Below are positions 21,858 through 33,351 of a stretch of 64,000 nucleotides of DNA, piece by piece; the stretch's first letter is position 1, and the number at the start of each line of letters is the position of its first letter. Where the stretch lies: assembly GCA_022478985.1 (NCBI GenBank), contig JAKSZP010010630.1, positions 121,232 through 185,231 on the forward strand, written 5' to 3'. The DNA is from Massospora cicadina (Eukaryota > Entomophthoromycota > Entomophthoromycetes > Entomophthorales > Entomophthoraceae). A program made the position numbers and the translations under genes. A model generated the notes under the pieces. It was given only the letters and a program-made list of their open reading frames with translations. It was not told where the DNA came from and did not search any database.

Positions 21858-22895
21858 TGTAAAGATTTGGGAGCTTTGTATTTTTTCAGAGTTGTAGTTT
21901 GCTTCAGGTCCATTTTTATAACTGCAAAGATTCCTACTAGATTGCACTGATTAAATTAACTGAATGAATTGGGACAACTAATAGTATCAAGGCTATCATT
22001 TAAGTTGAGTGCTCTTGCAGCCAATATGATTATTAGGTCCAACACTAAACAGGTGCTTCTTCATTTTAAAGGTATCTTGAAATTGGCAGTGAACTTTTCC
22101 CTATTATCTTCACGCTGATCCAGAGGAGATCTGACAACAAATGATATATACTAAGGATATCTGATCCTTACACTCTTTATCCCAAAAGAGTAAACTATAC
22201 AACTAATATACAAACAAACTAAGTTTTTATCCAATTATGATCTGCTTTACTTAAGAAAAACACAAGTGAATTTATAAGGGAATTCAGCGCCCAATTCTTA
22301 TGTTAACGCCCCAATTACAAATGGCGGCCATCACCAATAGATTAACCCTCAAGGGTCTTGCAAAACGATGATCTTCCACATTGGTTTAGTCAGGCTCTCT
22401 CCCCTACTCGAATGCAACCCTCTTGGGTTGAATAAATAAATGTGTCCCAACGCCTTTAATTAACCACAGCGATTTACCCTTACCAGATTAGCAACCTGCT
22501 AGGTAATGGGACTCTTACCTATAATCAGCAGTTTGCAATATCCAAATGTTTAAATCTCCAGTTGCTATCAAGGCGTCATCAATTACCTACAACTCATAAA
22601 CTCCCTTAGTTTTTCAGCAACAAAAACCAAATGACTCCAACAAACAACTTAATTATTAATACTCAAATCAACAACTAAATTTGTTGTTTAATGTCAAAGA
22701 CAATCCCAATGAACCATATTAATATGGCAAATCAAAATACAGCGGATCAAAAAATAAATTCTAGAAATACTTCTCCAAACAATAGTTATCATGAGCGGTG
22801 ATAACTTCAACATACATTATTGGGATTCATCCCTGGTGGATAAGAAGATACTATAATATTCTATTTAAGCTAGGTAATCTTGGAAAAAATCAACA
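21858..22895 (-). repeat. 5' LTR of element B (right copy)
   Basis: About 1.04 kb, starting TGTAAAGATTTGGG and ending AAAAATCAACA on the plus strand. It aligns with 8072-9111 with frequent single-base differences. A short hairpin-like block ACTCTTTATCCCAAAAGAGT lies at about 22170. Confidence 0.87.
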
Positions 22896-23619
22896 ATCCT
22901 CTACACAGGATTAGAGTAATGGGGAGCAAGGCTGTGTGCCTCCCCATAGAGCAGCTGGAAGGAACTCTTTACAGTTGCTGAGTGTTATCTGATGTTATAT
23001 GCAAAAACTGAAGTGGTAGTGATGGTGTTATAGTCTGACAGTCAGCCCCTAGCAAGTGTAACAGTCAGGTTGAATCAATCGTTACATTTCAACTCAAGAT
23101 TCAGATTTCCAAATCTTAAATAAAAACGCTTTTTTGGGCTATTTTGGAGGTTTATGCAGGGCCAAAACTGGGCTGTGTCCCTCCTGATCTATTCTTTATG
23201 ACCTTATGGGCCTAAAGAATAGTGCAGAGGGGCTCCCTGGAAGGGCGACCTTAAAAGATTGGACCTTCATGATTTTGAACTCAGTTCAGAATTTTTTCCC
23301 ATTTCCTGCGCTCACGTGGGTCTCTCTGGTGACCTCAGGGCCGCCCTTGCCATGTCTCACTTGTTATCCTGCAAAAAAACTAGTTTCTGTACCTAAACAA
23401 AAATGTTGGCTCTGGGAATTAGTTGGAGGCGCCGAATCCTCTAGGGTTTTTTAATCCATTGTGTTTTTTCCTCATGTCACTCACAGTGCCATTTTATTGG
23501 GATTTAAATTCGTTTTTTTGTTTACTCATTAATTGAGAAATCAGTCTAAATTTGGGGCCAAAATCTTCTTTTACCTGTGTCATTTTTTGATTTTAGAATT
23601 TCCCAAAATACGAGTTTGA
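22896..23619. other. Unassigned stretch between B and D
   Basis: About 720 bp with no coding sequence I recognise and no match to the LTRs in the window. It could be the 3' UTR or LTR of element D (D lies on the minus strand, so its 3' side is here). A small inverted repeat ATTCTTTA / TAAAGAAT flanks TGACCTTATGGGCC at about 23190-23220. Confidence 0.4.
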
Positions 23620-24977
23620 ATTGGTGAGTATGATGTGTCAAAACACTTACCATGAGGGAACCTCATATCAGACAATCTTTTTGCGTCCATCCACCAATCC
23701 TAAGGCAAGATGGCGATCAAAAACTGGGACGTTTTCATCTGTTATAGCAATCTTCCTGAGTATATTCACTAAAGTCCCATTAAATTGTCTGACAGTTCCG
23801 TTGAATTAAGGGTGGTGTGGTGCCATTAGCGCCCATGGATCGCTATTAATTCATTCAGCTTGGGGAGGACATGCAAAGTAAATTACTTCCGTTATCTGTG
23901 AATATGATTTAAAGGGCCGCTGGTCTGGTGAATGACGCGCTACATCATGAATTTGGCAGTAGTTAATGCCTTTTTTAGCACTAGGTGGTCCCAACCTAAA
24001 GGGAGACACCGATCTAACAGTGGTTAATGCCTTCAAGCCTCCTATTGCTCATTCATTTACCCACTTAATCAAATAATCTATCGCTACTATGATGTACATA
24101 GAGTGATTCCCACCCATCTGCAAGTGCCTCACAATGTCAATGAATACCATATGACCTGAAAACCAAGGTTTTACCAGATGATACAAGGTCTTCTTGTGGA
24201 AGGGCTTCTCCACTTGACTTTAATGACAGCAGAGATCTGTTTTCAAAACGTCACATTGCATGATCTCTAAATAATATCATGGTCAAAGAAAATCCAACAT
24301 TCTACATAGGCTTTCATGTCCTACCACCTTGTGTGCATTCATGATGATGTCCAGTCAGGCAGAGGGCTCCAGGAAGCTCGATATAGCACTGTCAATCTTA
24401 TTGTATAGCTCCACATTTCTCCAGAAGGTATCAGCCCTAATCCTGCTGAATGCCTGAATGACTTGAGGTTTTTTGTTTGCATACTTACCACCGATCATTT
24501 TTTTGTACATCAGATTAGCAAGTTCCCCCATGATAGTGACCATAGGTAGCCATGATAAATAGTTAGCGTTCTGGTGCTTTGCACCTGGGCAGCTAATGAT
24601 TTCAAAGTCATACGCTTAGAGCTTGAGAGCCCAAAGGCCAGGGCGTCCCTCCAGCTCTTGAACATTCTATAATTATTGCAAGGAAGCGTGGTAAGTCACA
24701 ATTTTAAACTTCACTACAGGATATACACTTAAAACTGTTTGTATGATTATAACAACTAAGCACCCACATAGTCACTGTGTAACTTCCATCTGTAAAAATT
24801 ATATTTTCTGTTGCAATTAGCAATAGGGTGCTCCACGCTGTCATCACCCTGGTGGGAGAACACTGATCCTATGGCAGAAAGGGAAGAGTGGCTTGGATTT
24901 TGAACTTATTTTTAAAGTTCAGGTATTGCAGCCATGAGCATTGATTAAAAATGTCCAAAGAGTGTTGAAAGCACACT
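23620..24977 (-). pseudogene. Integrase and RNase H part of element D
   Basis: On the minus strand the RNase H end reads ALKLxAYDFEIISCPGAKHQNANYLSW (about 24660-24545). The integrase zinc finger region follows (NAHKVVGHESL.RMLDF, about 24340-24290, then DVLKTDLCCH). The core is IDIVRHLQMGGNHSMYIIVAIDYLIKWVNE (about 24140-24050). The first Asp is kept; I could not place the second Asp and Glu with confidence. Stops occur throughout. Confidence 0.75.
24973..24977. repeat. TSD of element C, left copy (ACACT)
   Basis: ACACT before the LTR, against ACCCT (34510-34514) after the other LTR: four of five bases match. D coding sequence stops at one and resumes at the other, so the one mismatch is most simply a later mutation. 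Confidence 0.65.
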
Positions 24978-26136
24978 TGTAAAAATTTATAGGTTTCCTG
25001 ATTATTCTCAGCCAATAACCCTATAAATATATTACTTGCACAGGTTTGGGTTTGGTGCAATTCTCTGCGTTGTATGATAGTAGTTGATATAATTGTTGAT
25101 AATAGTATGGCGACTATTACCTGTAGTTGAATTTAGTATTAGATTTCAATCCCACGCTCAGCGAGTATTTCCTCTTGAAAAACTTGTGATGTCCTGAATA
25201 AGGATTTGTTCCCTCATACTTCCTAACTTGATCTACTCTTAGTCCCTGTTTACAGTTTCTCTGGTTTGACACACAGTCATCAGCAATCCCTAATTTGATT
25301 CAGCTTCTTCTCTGGATCCCCGCTCAGATCCTTACTCTTTATTGTAAAGAGTCTCCCAATTATTGCACACAGCAATAATATCCCTGAGAAAGAATAGAAT
25401 AAATGGATTCTGATAAAGTTTACTAAGCTAATACTCTAGTAAAAGTGATCTGGTAATTTGTGATGTTTTTTTTAAACTCTCAAAATTTGTGATATTTTAT
25501 TATTGAATTCTTTAAAGAATCTTTAGTGGGAAATTCAGTGCATAACCCTCAGATAACACTCATCGATGAAACGGCAGCCATTGCCATTGAATCACCCATC
25601 CTTGTCTCAGCAGCGATGGTCTTCCCCATCCTGGCTAGGATTCCATTGTTAGCATCCTCAAGACCTAAAATGGAAAGAGTTGAAAACATATCCCTAACAC
25701 TTTCCTCTCTATGTAAGTGAACCAACCATATTTGGAAAGCGACCTGCTTAATTAATGGGACTTGTTACCCATTAAGGCAGGTCACAAACCAACTGATTAA
25801 TTCACTAATTGCAGGCGGCGTCACTTGCCTCACAACTTACTCTTTAAATCCCTAATCAGTCAGTGATGAAACCTGACTGATTCTAATCAGTACACCTGAT
25901 AGTTAATCAACTATCAGATGCCCCTATTTTATCAGCAACGCTGCCCAATGAGATCTTAAGAATTCATCCAGATTAATCCCTGATGGATCTGACCAGGCGA
26001 ATAACCTAAAATCCTCCAAACATAGTTACCCTGAAATCAGGGTCAACTAATATCCAATTCACCTCGCATTAGGGAATTATCCACTAGCTGTCCCTGGTAA
26101 TCTAGACAGCTGGGAATATGGGCAAAAATCCTAACA
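24978..26136 (-). repeat. 3' LTR of element C (left copy)
   Basis: Starts TGTAAAAATTTATAGGTTTCC and ends GGCAAAAATCCTAACA on the plus strand, matching 33352-34509 along its length. It contains CCCGCTCAGATCCTTACTC and a TTATTGTAAAGAGTCTCCCAATTATTG block. Confidence 0.93.
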
Positions 26137-26150
26137 CATCCCCCTCTTGC
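26137..26150 (-). other. Polypurine tract of element C
   Basis: On the minus strand GCAAGAGGGGGATG directly precedes TGTTAGG, the LTR start. Confidence 0.7.
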
Positions 26151-27990
26151 CTAGATTTCTAGTGAGAAAAGGATCGGGGCAGGAGAACACCACTTTGGAC
26201 ACAGTTGAATATTTCATTTGCTCAAGCGGAGTATGATCACCAGTACTCAACACTGCTTGGGACGACCTTCAGCATACGGCTCTCTTCCTCTTCCTCCTCA
26301 CTAATGCCTACTCAGAGAGTCCCCATGACCTTCTGTCATGCCGGGATGATTGATGTACTCATGACATTATTAATCCCAGTATCCAGTTTTCCCCCTATCA
26401 GGGCATATGACCTGCTGTCATATTCAGATTCTTGGTCCGGCATCCTTAATATGGTGAATTTCTCCTTATACTTAACAGGAGATTCTTGCCATCAATGTTC
26501 ATTTTGCAGCCCAATTAAGGATGCTCATTTATGTTTGCCCTTCATATTTTCTTCTCATAACCTCTTGGCTCATAGAATTCATAATTCTTCTCTGTAGAGC
26601 TTATACCACTAATTTTGAGATTAATTTCTCCAAAATTAGAGCTTAAATAATTTCAGAGTGCATAATGTTAACTAAAATATAAGTCCAACATCCCCCTCTC
26701 ATCCAGCTCATATGTCAAAATCCAAGTCGCAGTACCAACAGCTGCTCAATAGTTTGTCTGATCAAGATCTTCGTCTCTTCCAGTGGATAAGTCTGCGTGA
26801 CAGAACCTTTTTTATGGTCCTTTCAGGACTCATACTCCTAGTCAAGTACCAGTGGCTAGTCCTTCCGTGAAAATACCAGAAACAGTAACCAACCCCACTG
26901 AAGCCAGGTTAGCAATCATCTCAAATGACTGTGGCCAATACTCCTCTGTCATCGATTCCAGAGTTAAATTTCAAGACTCTCCTGGATTCAGCTCCTTTTG
27001 CAGATACTCCTAACGTTATCGTTGAACCTACTGAAGTAATGCTTCTGCTCTTGATTGTTCATTCCTTGCCAGATTGTACTTGCTTCTGGAGTTCCTCTTC
27101 TGACTCAGTCAATATTACAAGCCAACTGTCTTGGACACTGAACTCACCATCAGCAACAGCGTATCTTTTAAACTCCCCTATGCAGAATTAAGGGCCCAAG
27201 TCACCGAGGCTTTATCCATAGCTCTCATTTCTTCCAATCCTGAAAACATCCCTAGATTGGGATATTGCAGCCTATTCTCTTCACTTTGTTGGACAAGAAC
27301 TTCGAAGTTAGGCCACTAAGCTTCCACCTCTCCTGGCTTCCATCGCTCTTTCTGCTTCAGCTTCCAAGAACTTGCAGTAGTCACTTATAGGATGCCATTA
27401 ACTCCTTGCATGACTATCTCATTACTGGCACGTACCATTGGTACCTTCCACTGATGGCTTTGATTAGGGGCATGATTTGGCAACCCCATCTAGTATCCCT
27501 TGTTTGTTGCCAGCTCATATGTCCAGTGTTCTTGTTGAAGCCCATTGGAAAGAACTCAAGACCAATCTTCTGGCTGTGGTACCATAACGGGATTACTTGG
27601 GGTTATTTGCTGACTACCTCTTCTTGTACTGTTGCTTCCCTCCCTGCTCTAGGGCATCATATTTGGCTTCTTCTGACATCTCAATTTCCCTTCCTTAAGT
27701 CACTTTCTTGAAGGGATCTGCATCCACTCAATGAACTAGGTTTTGTGTAAATCTAGCCCTCGCTAGCATCTGATCTTGCATAGATTTTGATGGGTTATTC
27801 ACCCCTACTGCGATCCATCCTCCCTCCCCAAGAGGCAACTTAGGCAGAATCATCACCAAATCAAGGATAATCAATAAAAAATAAAAACTATAAAAATATA
27901 TCAGTTTTTTATGCGGTTTTAATAATCTTTTTCTCCATATTTTTATTTTATTCCCCAAACTGGATTAGGTATACTTATACCTAACAGTTT
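26151..27990 (-). other. Long extra region of element C between integrase and 3' LTR
   Basis: About 1.8 kb where other gypsy elements here have a few hundred bases. On the sense (minus) strand it is purine-rich and has short peptide-like stretches in shifting frames, such as MSEEAKYDALEQGGKQQYKKR near 27690, FEVLVQQSEENRLQYPNLGMFSG near 27300, and LEEMRAMDKASVTWALNS just after it. These look like decayed, hydrophilic, possibly coiled-coil coding sequence. I do not recognise them. It may be a third ORF, captured DNA, or just long UTR. The plus-strand open stretches (26205-26597, 26925-27191) are probably its shadow. Confidence 0.4.
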
Positions 27991-27992
27991 TA

Positions 27993-28112
27993 TATGGTTC
28001 AGAGGTCTTACTTTTAAGACTTGATCATCTAGATGGTTCAGAGGTCCTTTTTTTGGACTTGATCAAATCACTAGACTTAACCAAAGTAATGGTTCAGCAG
28101 TCCTTTGGGAAC
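27993..28112. repeat. Short direct repeats, TATGGTTCAG(A/C)(A/G)GTC
   Basis: ATGGTTCAGAGGTC occurs at about 27995 and 28033, and the variant ATGGTTCAGCAGTC near 28090, each followed by a T-rich run. The first two also share ACTTGATCA. They lie in the 3' region of element C. Confidence 0.6.
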
Positions 28113-28199
28113 TTTTTTATTATTTTTTCCTCGATCCATTGCTTTAAATATTAAGCATGAACTAAATTTACTACCCTTCCATCCAAGAAATTCTTGATG

Positions 28200-29100
28200 G
28201 AATAGGCGTCCATCGCCACCTTAGTGATAATCTTTAATGGACCTGACCACAATGCATCCAATTTGTTTCTTCTCTTAAAACCATGCATATCGCAATAGGC
28301 AACTCTTTCACCTATCTGGTATTCTGATAAGGCTTTCAGTTTTTATCATTTGTTGTTTTTGCTTGTATCCTTTTCATCAAAGTCATATCAAATGCTTGTG
28401 ATTGCGTTTTGATCAGGATATTCATTAATCAGTTCAGGTACTGCTTGGCACTCATCCCCAATCTTGGTTCCACCACCAAATATAAAATCAGTGGCAATGC
28501 AGACTTCCTCACATATAGCAACTCAAATGACTTTTTTCCTGTTGCCATATAATGACTGATATTATATGCAAATGTCATCAAACTCAGGTATGTTCCCCAT
28601 ATGGAAGTTTTTCCTATGACCAGCTTCCTTAGCGTCACAGCCAGTGTCCCATTAACTCGTTCCACTAGTCCAAATGTCTCTGGCTGGTAGATAACAGACA
28701 TGACACCTTGGATCCTCTTTATCTCATTTAACTGTGGGATCACATGAGATTTGAAATTTGTACCATTGTTGCTCAGCAGGACATGCAGGCATCCATGTTG
28801 GTATACTTCTTGATCTAGGATGAACTTCGAAGTACTGGTAGCATCTACTTTCACCAGGGCCTTCATCTCAACCTATCTTGTTAGATGATTGATTGCAACT
28901 ATTATGTACTTGACTCCCCCTGTGCTCATCATCGGAGGTCCCATCATGTTGATGGAAACTGTATGCCAAGCAAATCCAGGGCAGACCAGTCAGTATCCAG
29001 TTGTATTATTATGTGGCTTGTGCAACTGGCACTCTACACAGCAAGCTAGATAGTCGGTGACATCATAGTTGATTGACTCCCAAGTAGTAATGGCTTTATG
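28200..29100 (-). pseudogene. Integrase of element C
   Basis: The longest open part is 28866-28429. MKALVKVDATSTSKFIL leads to VYQHGCLHVLLSNNGTNF, then GLVERVNGTL and FAYNISHYMATGKKSFELLYVRK. The second catalytic Asp, normally in SDNGTNF, is Asn (SNNGTNF), while the Glu is kept. Upstream (28870-29100) are the first-Asp region and the finger in other frames. The C-terminal domain (ERVAYCDMHGF-like, complement of about 28280-28320) ends it. Confidence 0.8.
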
Positions 29101-29361
29101 GTTAGTTGATTTTCTCAGGCCTCCATGCCCAACAACCTTATTAGTGGCTTAAACAATAGCTGCTCTTTCTGATGGCTTTATGATTAGTGACTGCTTTCCA
29201 TTAATCATCTTGAAAACATGTCCATCCATGGTCTTGGTGTTTTCCATCACTTTTTAAAGCGCACCTTGGATTTCTTGGGGCTCATTCCCAATATCTCCAT
29301 TGACCATTCTCTGGAATAACTCATCCGCTTACTGTTATACCATCTGGACCATTGGTAACTG

Positions 29362-29763
29362 TTATAAGCCATCCGCATTATGATGAGAAGCCCCAACTTG
29401 GTGGACATTTTCATAATTGTAATCATGTATCTTCAATGCCCATTGGGCCAGTTGTCCTTCTGTTTCCCGCAAACTGTGAAGCCAACATAATGAGGAGTGG
29501 TCCATCACCACTTTGAAGTGCGTTCCATGGATGTACACCTGAAACTTTTTACAGACATAAATGACTGCAAGGCATTCACACTCAGTTATGGTGTAGTTTC
29601 TCTCAGCGGCTGAGAGTGTCTGGCTCACATACGCCACTGGATGTTTGTCCCCAAGTCCATCTACTTGGCTCAATATGGCGACAATCACCATCAATGAAGC
29701 ATTGGTTTGTATAATAAATTCTTGATCAAAATTTGGATATTTCGAAATTGGAGAATCTATCAA
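29362..29763 (-). pseudogene. RNase H domain of element C
   Basis: An open 133-codon stretch. ISKYPNFDQEFIIQTNASLM (the catalytic Asp of TDAS is Asn here: QTNAS), ILSQVDGLGDKHPVAYVSQTLSAAERNYTITECECLAV (Glu kept), HFKVVMDHSSLCWL (Asp kept), and LAQWALKIHDYNYENVHQVGASHHNADGL at the end. This is the standard Ty3/gypsy RNase H order. Confidence 0.85.
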
Positions 29764-29790
29764 GTACTGGCATAACTCATCGAAGGATTT

Positions 29791-30716
29791 CTATGTCTCT
29801 TCATTCCATATTAATTCTTTCTTTGGATCCTTCAACAGATGGAATAAGGGCTCAGTGATTCTGGAAAAATCCTGAATAAATCTTCTATAGTATCTGACCA
29901 TTCCAGAGAATACTTGGATATCTTGGACACTCTTTGGCATAGCCATTCGTTCTATGGCTTTGATCTTCTGGGCTTGCAGCTGCAGTCCACTAGAGTTGAT
30001 CACGAATTCAGATTTCCCAACTCTATATTTAAGAAGTGACAATTCCTTGGATTAATCTTCAGGTTGGACGTGGACAGTCTCTTAAATAATTCCTCCAAGT
30101 GGTACAAATGGTCAGTAAACGTCCTACTGAACACATTGATATCGTCCAAGTACACCAGGACGCATAACAACTTCAAGTCATTTAATATAACGTACATGGC
30201 CCAATGGAACGTTGCAGGCGCATTGCACAAACCCTGGGGCATCATCATCGGTTAATATAGCCCCTGCGCGGTAATAATTTGCACAAATTTCTTGGTCTTC
30301 TCTTAGAAAATCGATTTGCCAATATCCTAAATCAGATCCATTGCGGAGAAATACTTTACTTCTCCCAATCAATCTAGCACATCATCAATTCTTGGTAGGG
30401 GATATGAATCCTTCTTCATAATCTTATTCAGCTTCCAATAATTGATTACTACCCTATTAGAGCCATCCTTCCTCTTTTTTTTAGTACTAGATGGTGAGCC
30501 GTCCTTCTTCTTCATGATAAAAATTGGACTTGCCCAGGGGCTTGATGATGGAACTATAAGCCCATACTTCACTAGTTTGCTGATTTTTTCTTCCACTACT
30601 ACTTTGGCCACCTTCGACTGTTGAATCAGTCTCATCCTGATTGGTAAATTTTTTCTGGTATTGAACTTGTGGATCACATCTCTTGCGCATCCCAAAACCA
30701 TGGTCATCCTGGGCAA
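29791..30716 (-). pseudogene. Reverse transcriptase of element C
   Basis: VRDVIHKFNTRKNLPIRM-like entry (30716 onward), then LVKYGLIVPSSSPWASPIFIMKKKDGS, RVVINYWKLNKIMKKDSYPLPRIDDVLD (open to 30369). Then MPQGLCNAPATFHWAMYVIL and the catalytic VLVYLDDINVFSRTF (about 30170-30120, both Asp kept). The thumb reads IERMAMPKSVQDIQVFSGMVRYYRRFIQDFS (30042 down). A short internal duplication splits KKKDGS from KDGSNR (30459-30516). Frame breaks near 30369, 30240 and 30040. Confidence 0.88.
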
Positions 30717-31378
30717 ATACTTCCCAATATTTTAAAGCAATTCAAGCACCTCCTCTTGCTGTCCTTCCGTCAGATCAGCGAGTTGCTCTTGATCAACCAA
30801 TAGGTTAATACTCTCAGTTACCCCAGCCAGTAATCACAACTCATCGAGGGTCCCAAAATTGTGGAAAATCCTCAGTTTGGCTGTCAGGATTATATGAACA
30901 AATGTGACGATCTGATTCTTCTCAATCTTTATAGGTTTTTCACTTAAATTCGCCAGGAGAACTTGAATTTCTCCACGGCCCAGCATTATTATTCCAGAAG
31001 CCACCCATGGCTCTACTCTGGACTTCTTCCAGGGGCTTCCAACCTCCCCATACAGCAGCTCTAGTATCTCTAATGTCAACACCGTGTCAACTATTATTTA
31101 TGATCCTGGAAGTATGGTTTTTGCATTCTTGATCCTCAGTGGAATTCCTCGATTTTCTAAGATTTCCGTTGGCATTTCTCGTTGCTTCCAGCCAACTAGT
31201 TGGTATTAAATTAGGACAATGCCATCATTGTATATCAAGTTGATGAAGTTATTTCTACTACTCAGTGGAGCTTCCCCATCCTTCTGATAGACCAATGGTA
31301 ATGTCTGACCCAATATGGTCAACGTATTATCCTTGAAGTTACATTTAACTCCATACTTCAGTAAAAAACCCATCATGA
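30717..31378 (-). pseudogene. Protease-RT linker of element C
   Basis: Minus strand 31082-30834 is open: MLTLEILELLYGEVGSPWKKSRVEPWVASGI.MLGRGEIQVLLANLSEKPIKIEKNQIV. The ILLANLS.. block parallels SVLLANLTDVPKLVDREH in G and NILLGNLTGKDMIIQKHQ in A, between protease and RT. Confidence 0.7.
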
Positions 31379-31615
31379 TCAGAATTCAGAGTTTTGGTTG
31401 GCCAAAACTATTGCTGGCGCAGATACCACCAAGGATCGAAATGAAAGTGGTAGAGCGCTATATGCTCCACATGAGATGGTGGTATTCAGCCCAGCTGTCC
31501 CATACTCTTTCTTATGGTCCAAGTCAGGCAAGATATTCATCCTCTTCACCAGCTTAATTGAAACAATATTGATGGGCACTCCAATGTCAACTATCATCCA
31601 CCCCATACTCAATTA
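31379..31615 (-). pseudogene. Protease region of element C
   Basis: MGWMIVDIGVPINIVSIKLVKRMNILPDL then HKKEYGTAG. This is the retropepsin loop, with the DTG changed to DIG and the following Ser/Ala to Val. SAPAIVLANQNSEF ends the fragment, where SYDLLLG would follow. The Asp is kept but its conserved Thr neighbour is not. Confidence 0.75.
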
Positions 31616-33330
31616 GCCAGTATATCTATATACTTATTCTCAGATTATTTTAAGATAGTATTTAATGAGTGTATAGTGGCATTATCAGCTGAATGGAGGG
31701 TGTGAATGATTTGCACCAATAAATAAGGAAACGATTTCTTGATCATGCTGAGGGATTAACAGGTTTGCCTCATCTATTTTAAACTTCAGTCAATTCTTTG
31801 GGATTATCTGCAGCTCGAATCTTGTCCGCTAGTTGTCAGGCATATGGTCAGGCAACTTCTTTAATTTTGGGGTTAATTCACTTCGCCCCAGATCTTGTTA
31901 CCACGTTCACGTCCAAATTGACTACTTGATACAGCTGATCCTGTATGTCTCTATCCACAAACAGATCACTGATGTCAACGTCCTCATGCATAATATTGGG
32001 AGGAACAGATTTCTCTGCAGCTCTAGACTGTTCCCTATCTAGGCCATGTGCCCTTTTCCCGACTCCTTTGTGGTTGCAGACTCTTTCACTTGGACACGCT
32101 GATTTGATCCTTGGGTTTCTTGAAATGTATAATGAATTGTCCTTTTCCACCGCATTGGTAACAGATTTTCTCCTAATTATTAATCCGTTTAAAGTCTTTG
32201 GACTTATTCCCCAGCACAATTTAAGTGTTCATATCCTTAGCACCCTCATTCTCCTTCATGGGATTTGAATTTTGTACTGAGTTTGATTTGAAACTTCTGT
32301 TTAGGCATTGAAGGTTGCTCCCAAGGTTTTCAAATTGTCTACCCTCAGAGAGGTAGTAATTTCTGTCACAAACACATAAGATATCATTTGGTGCAAATTA
32401 CAATAGGGCTGAAGGTCCACATGTAATGCAATTCAGGCATCAAATTCATCCAGAACCTTCTCTCCAACCAGGATTTGCGATTGCTGGTAGAAATGATTAG
32501 TGAAGCTTGCTAAGGATTCATCTTTATAGAATTTAATGCCCATAAACTCTTGTTTTCACTTCAACATGCACATTGGGCTTCCAAATTACTTTGTAATGGC
32601 TGCTTTGGATTCTAAATATGACCAGCTGTCCCCCTCCAGGTGGGGCAACACTAGATTTTGACAATTGGTATCTAGGCGATTCATCATTATTAATGCCTTT
32701 GACAATTGCCATATCCATACATTGTCATATTGAACAATTGGAAAAACACTGGGGCTTTATCCCGATGGAAATTGGCAATTTAAGTGTCACTTTGAATTCT
32801 TCTGAGGTTTCTCTAGACACCTCTCTGGGTTCAGCTACTTGGCTCACTTGGGGAGTGATTTTGGGCGTCATCTCCAAAATAGTGGTAAAAGCAGGCGGTA
32901 TATTTGTTGGGGTAGTCATCTTCTAATTATTGTACGGTATTCTTTCTTTGGCATTGGTTGCCACATATGGCTCACACTCACATTTGTGAGTCTTTAGCTC
33001 CTTGATATGTAAGACCAGCCGCTTAATATCAATGCTGAATGCTATTAAATGAACGTGATCCGCTTCATACTCCATTTTCAGAAATAAGTCTTCTCAATTT
33101 AGTCCCCTTCTTTCTTCTTTAATGATATTACTTTTCCAAGTTATTTATTCCCAAAACTTGTGACATTATTGATCCCCTCCTCCATCTTGGCAACTCTTTC
33201 TTCCAAGGCTGCAACTTCTCAATGATCCGATGAGTTCAGGGCGTTCTGATTAACAGTTACCAACTCCATCCATAATTTTCTTATCTCATCTTTATATGAA
33301 ATCACTTCTAAGCTCTTCTACTCAACTACA
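31616..33330 (-). pseudogene. gag of element C
   Basis: Capsid and nucleocapsid remnants on the minus strand. Near 32160-32100 ICYQCGGKGQFIIHFKKPKD is a zinc knuckle in which the His is Gln and the last Cys is Phe. The capsid blocks before it, at about 32900-32300 (complement of plus-strand text 32480-32560), follow the EFMGIKFYKDES and FTNHFYQQSQILV pattern. The N-terminal gag and leader run to 33330. Several stops; no long frame. Confidence 0.65.
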
Positions 33331-33331
33331 C

Positions 33332-33348
33332 GCCTATAGTGAGCACCA
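33332..33348 (-). other. Primer binding site of element C
   Basis: On the minus strand TGGTGCTCACTATAGGC, three bases from the LTR. It differs from the A and G sites at one base of the first 15. Confidence 0.75.
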
Positions 33349-33351
33349 CTT

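Larger units (their letters stand above)
8072..22895 (-). mobile_element. Ty3/gypsy element B, split by element A
   Basis: Minus-strand LTR element with LTRs at 8072-9111 and 21858-22895 and a degenerate PBS just inside the right LTR. Its gag, protease and RT fragments lie right of element A, and its RT, RNase H and integrase fragments lie left of it. Element A (12080-18959) sits inside the RT region. Without A and one copy of the 5-bp TSD, B is about 7.9 kb. It is riddled with stops and is clearly older than A. The 5 bp outside the two LTRs (aatca on the left, atcct on the right) do not match, so no TSD is visible. Either the left border is off by a few bases, or the duplication has decayed, or the ends derive from recombination. 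Confidence 0.85.

Noticed and set aside
22896..23619. LTR of element D
   Set aside because: No partner copy, PPT or TG/CA ends could be found by eye, so it is left unassigned.
26205..26597. Plus-strand 130-codon open stretch in element C
   Set aside because: Ser/Leu-rich, no domain, antisense to the element; probably the shadow of the purine-rich sense strand.
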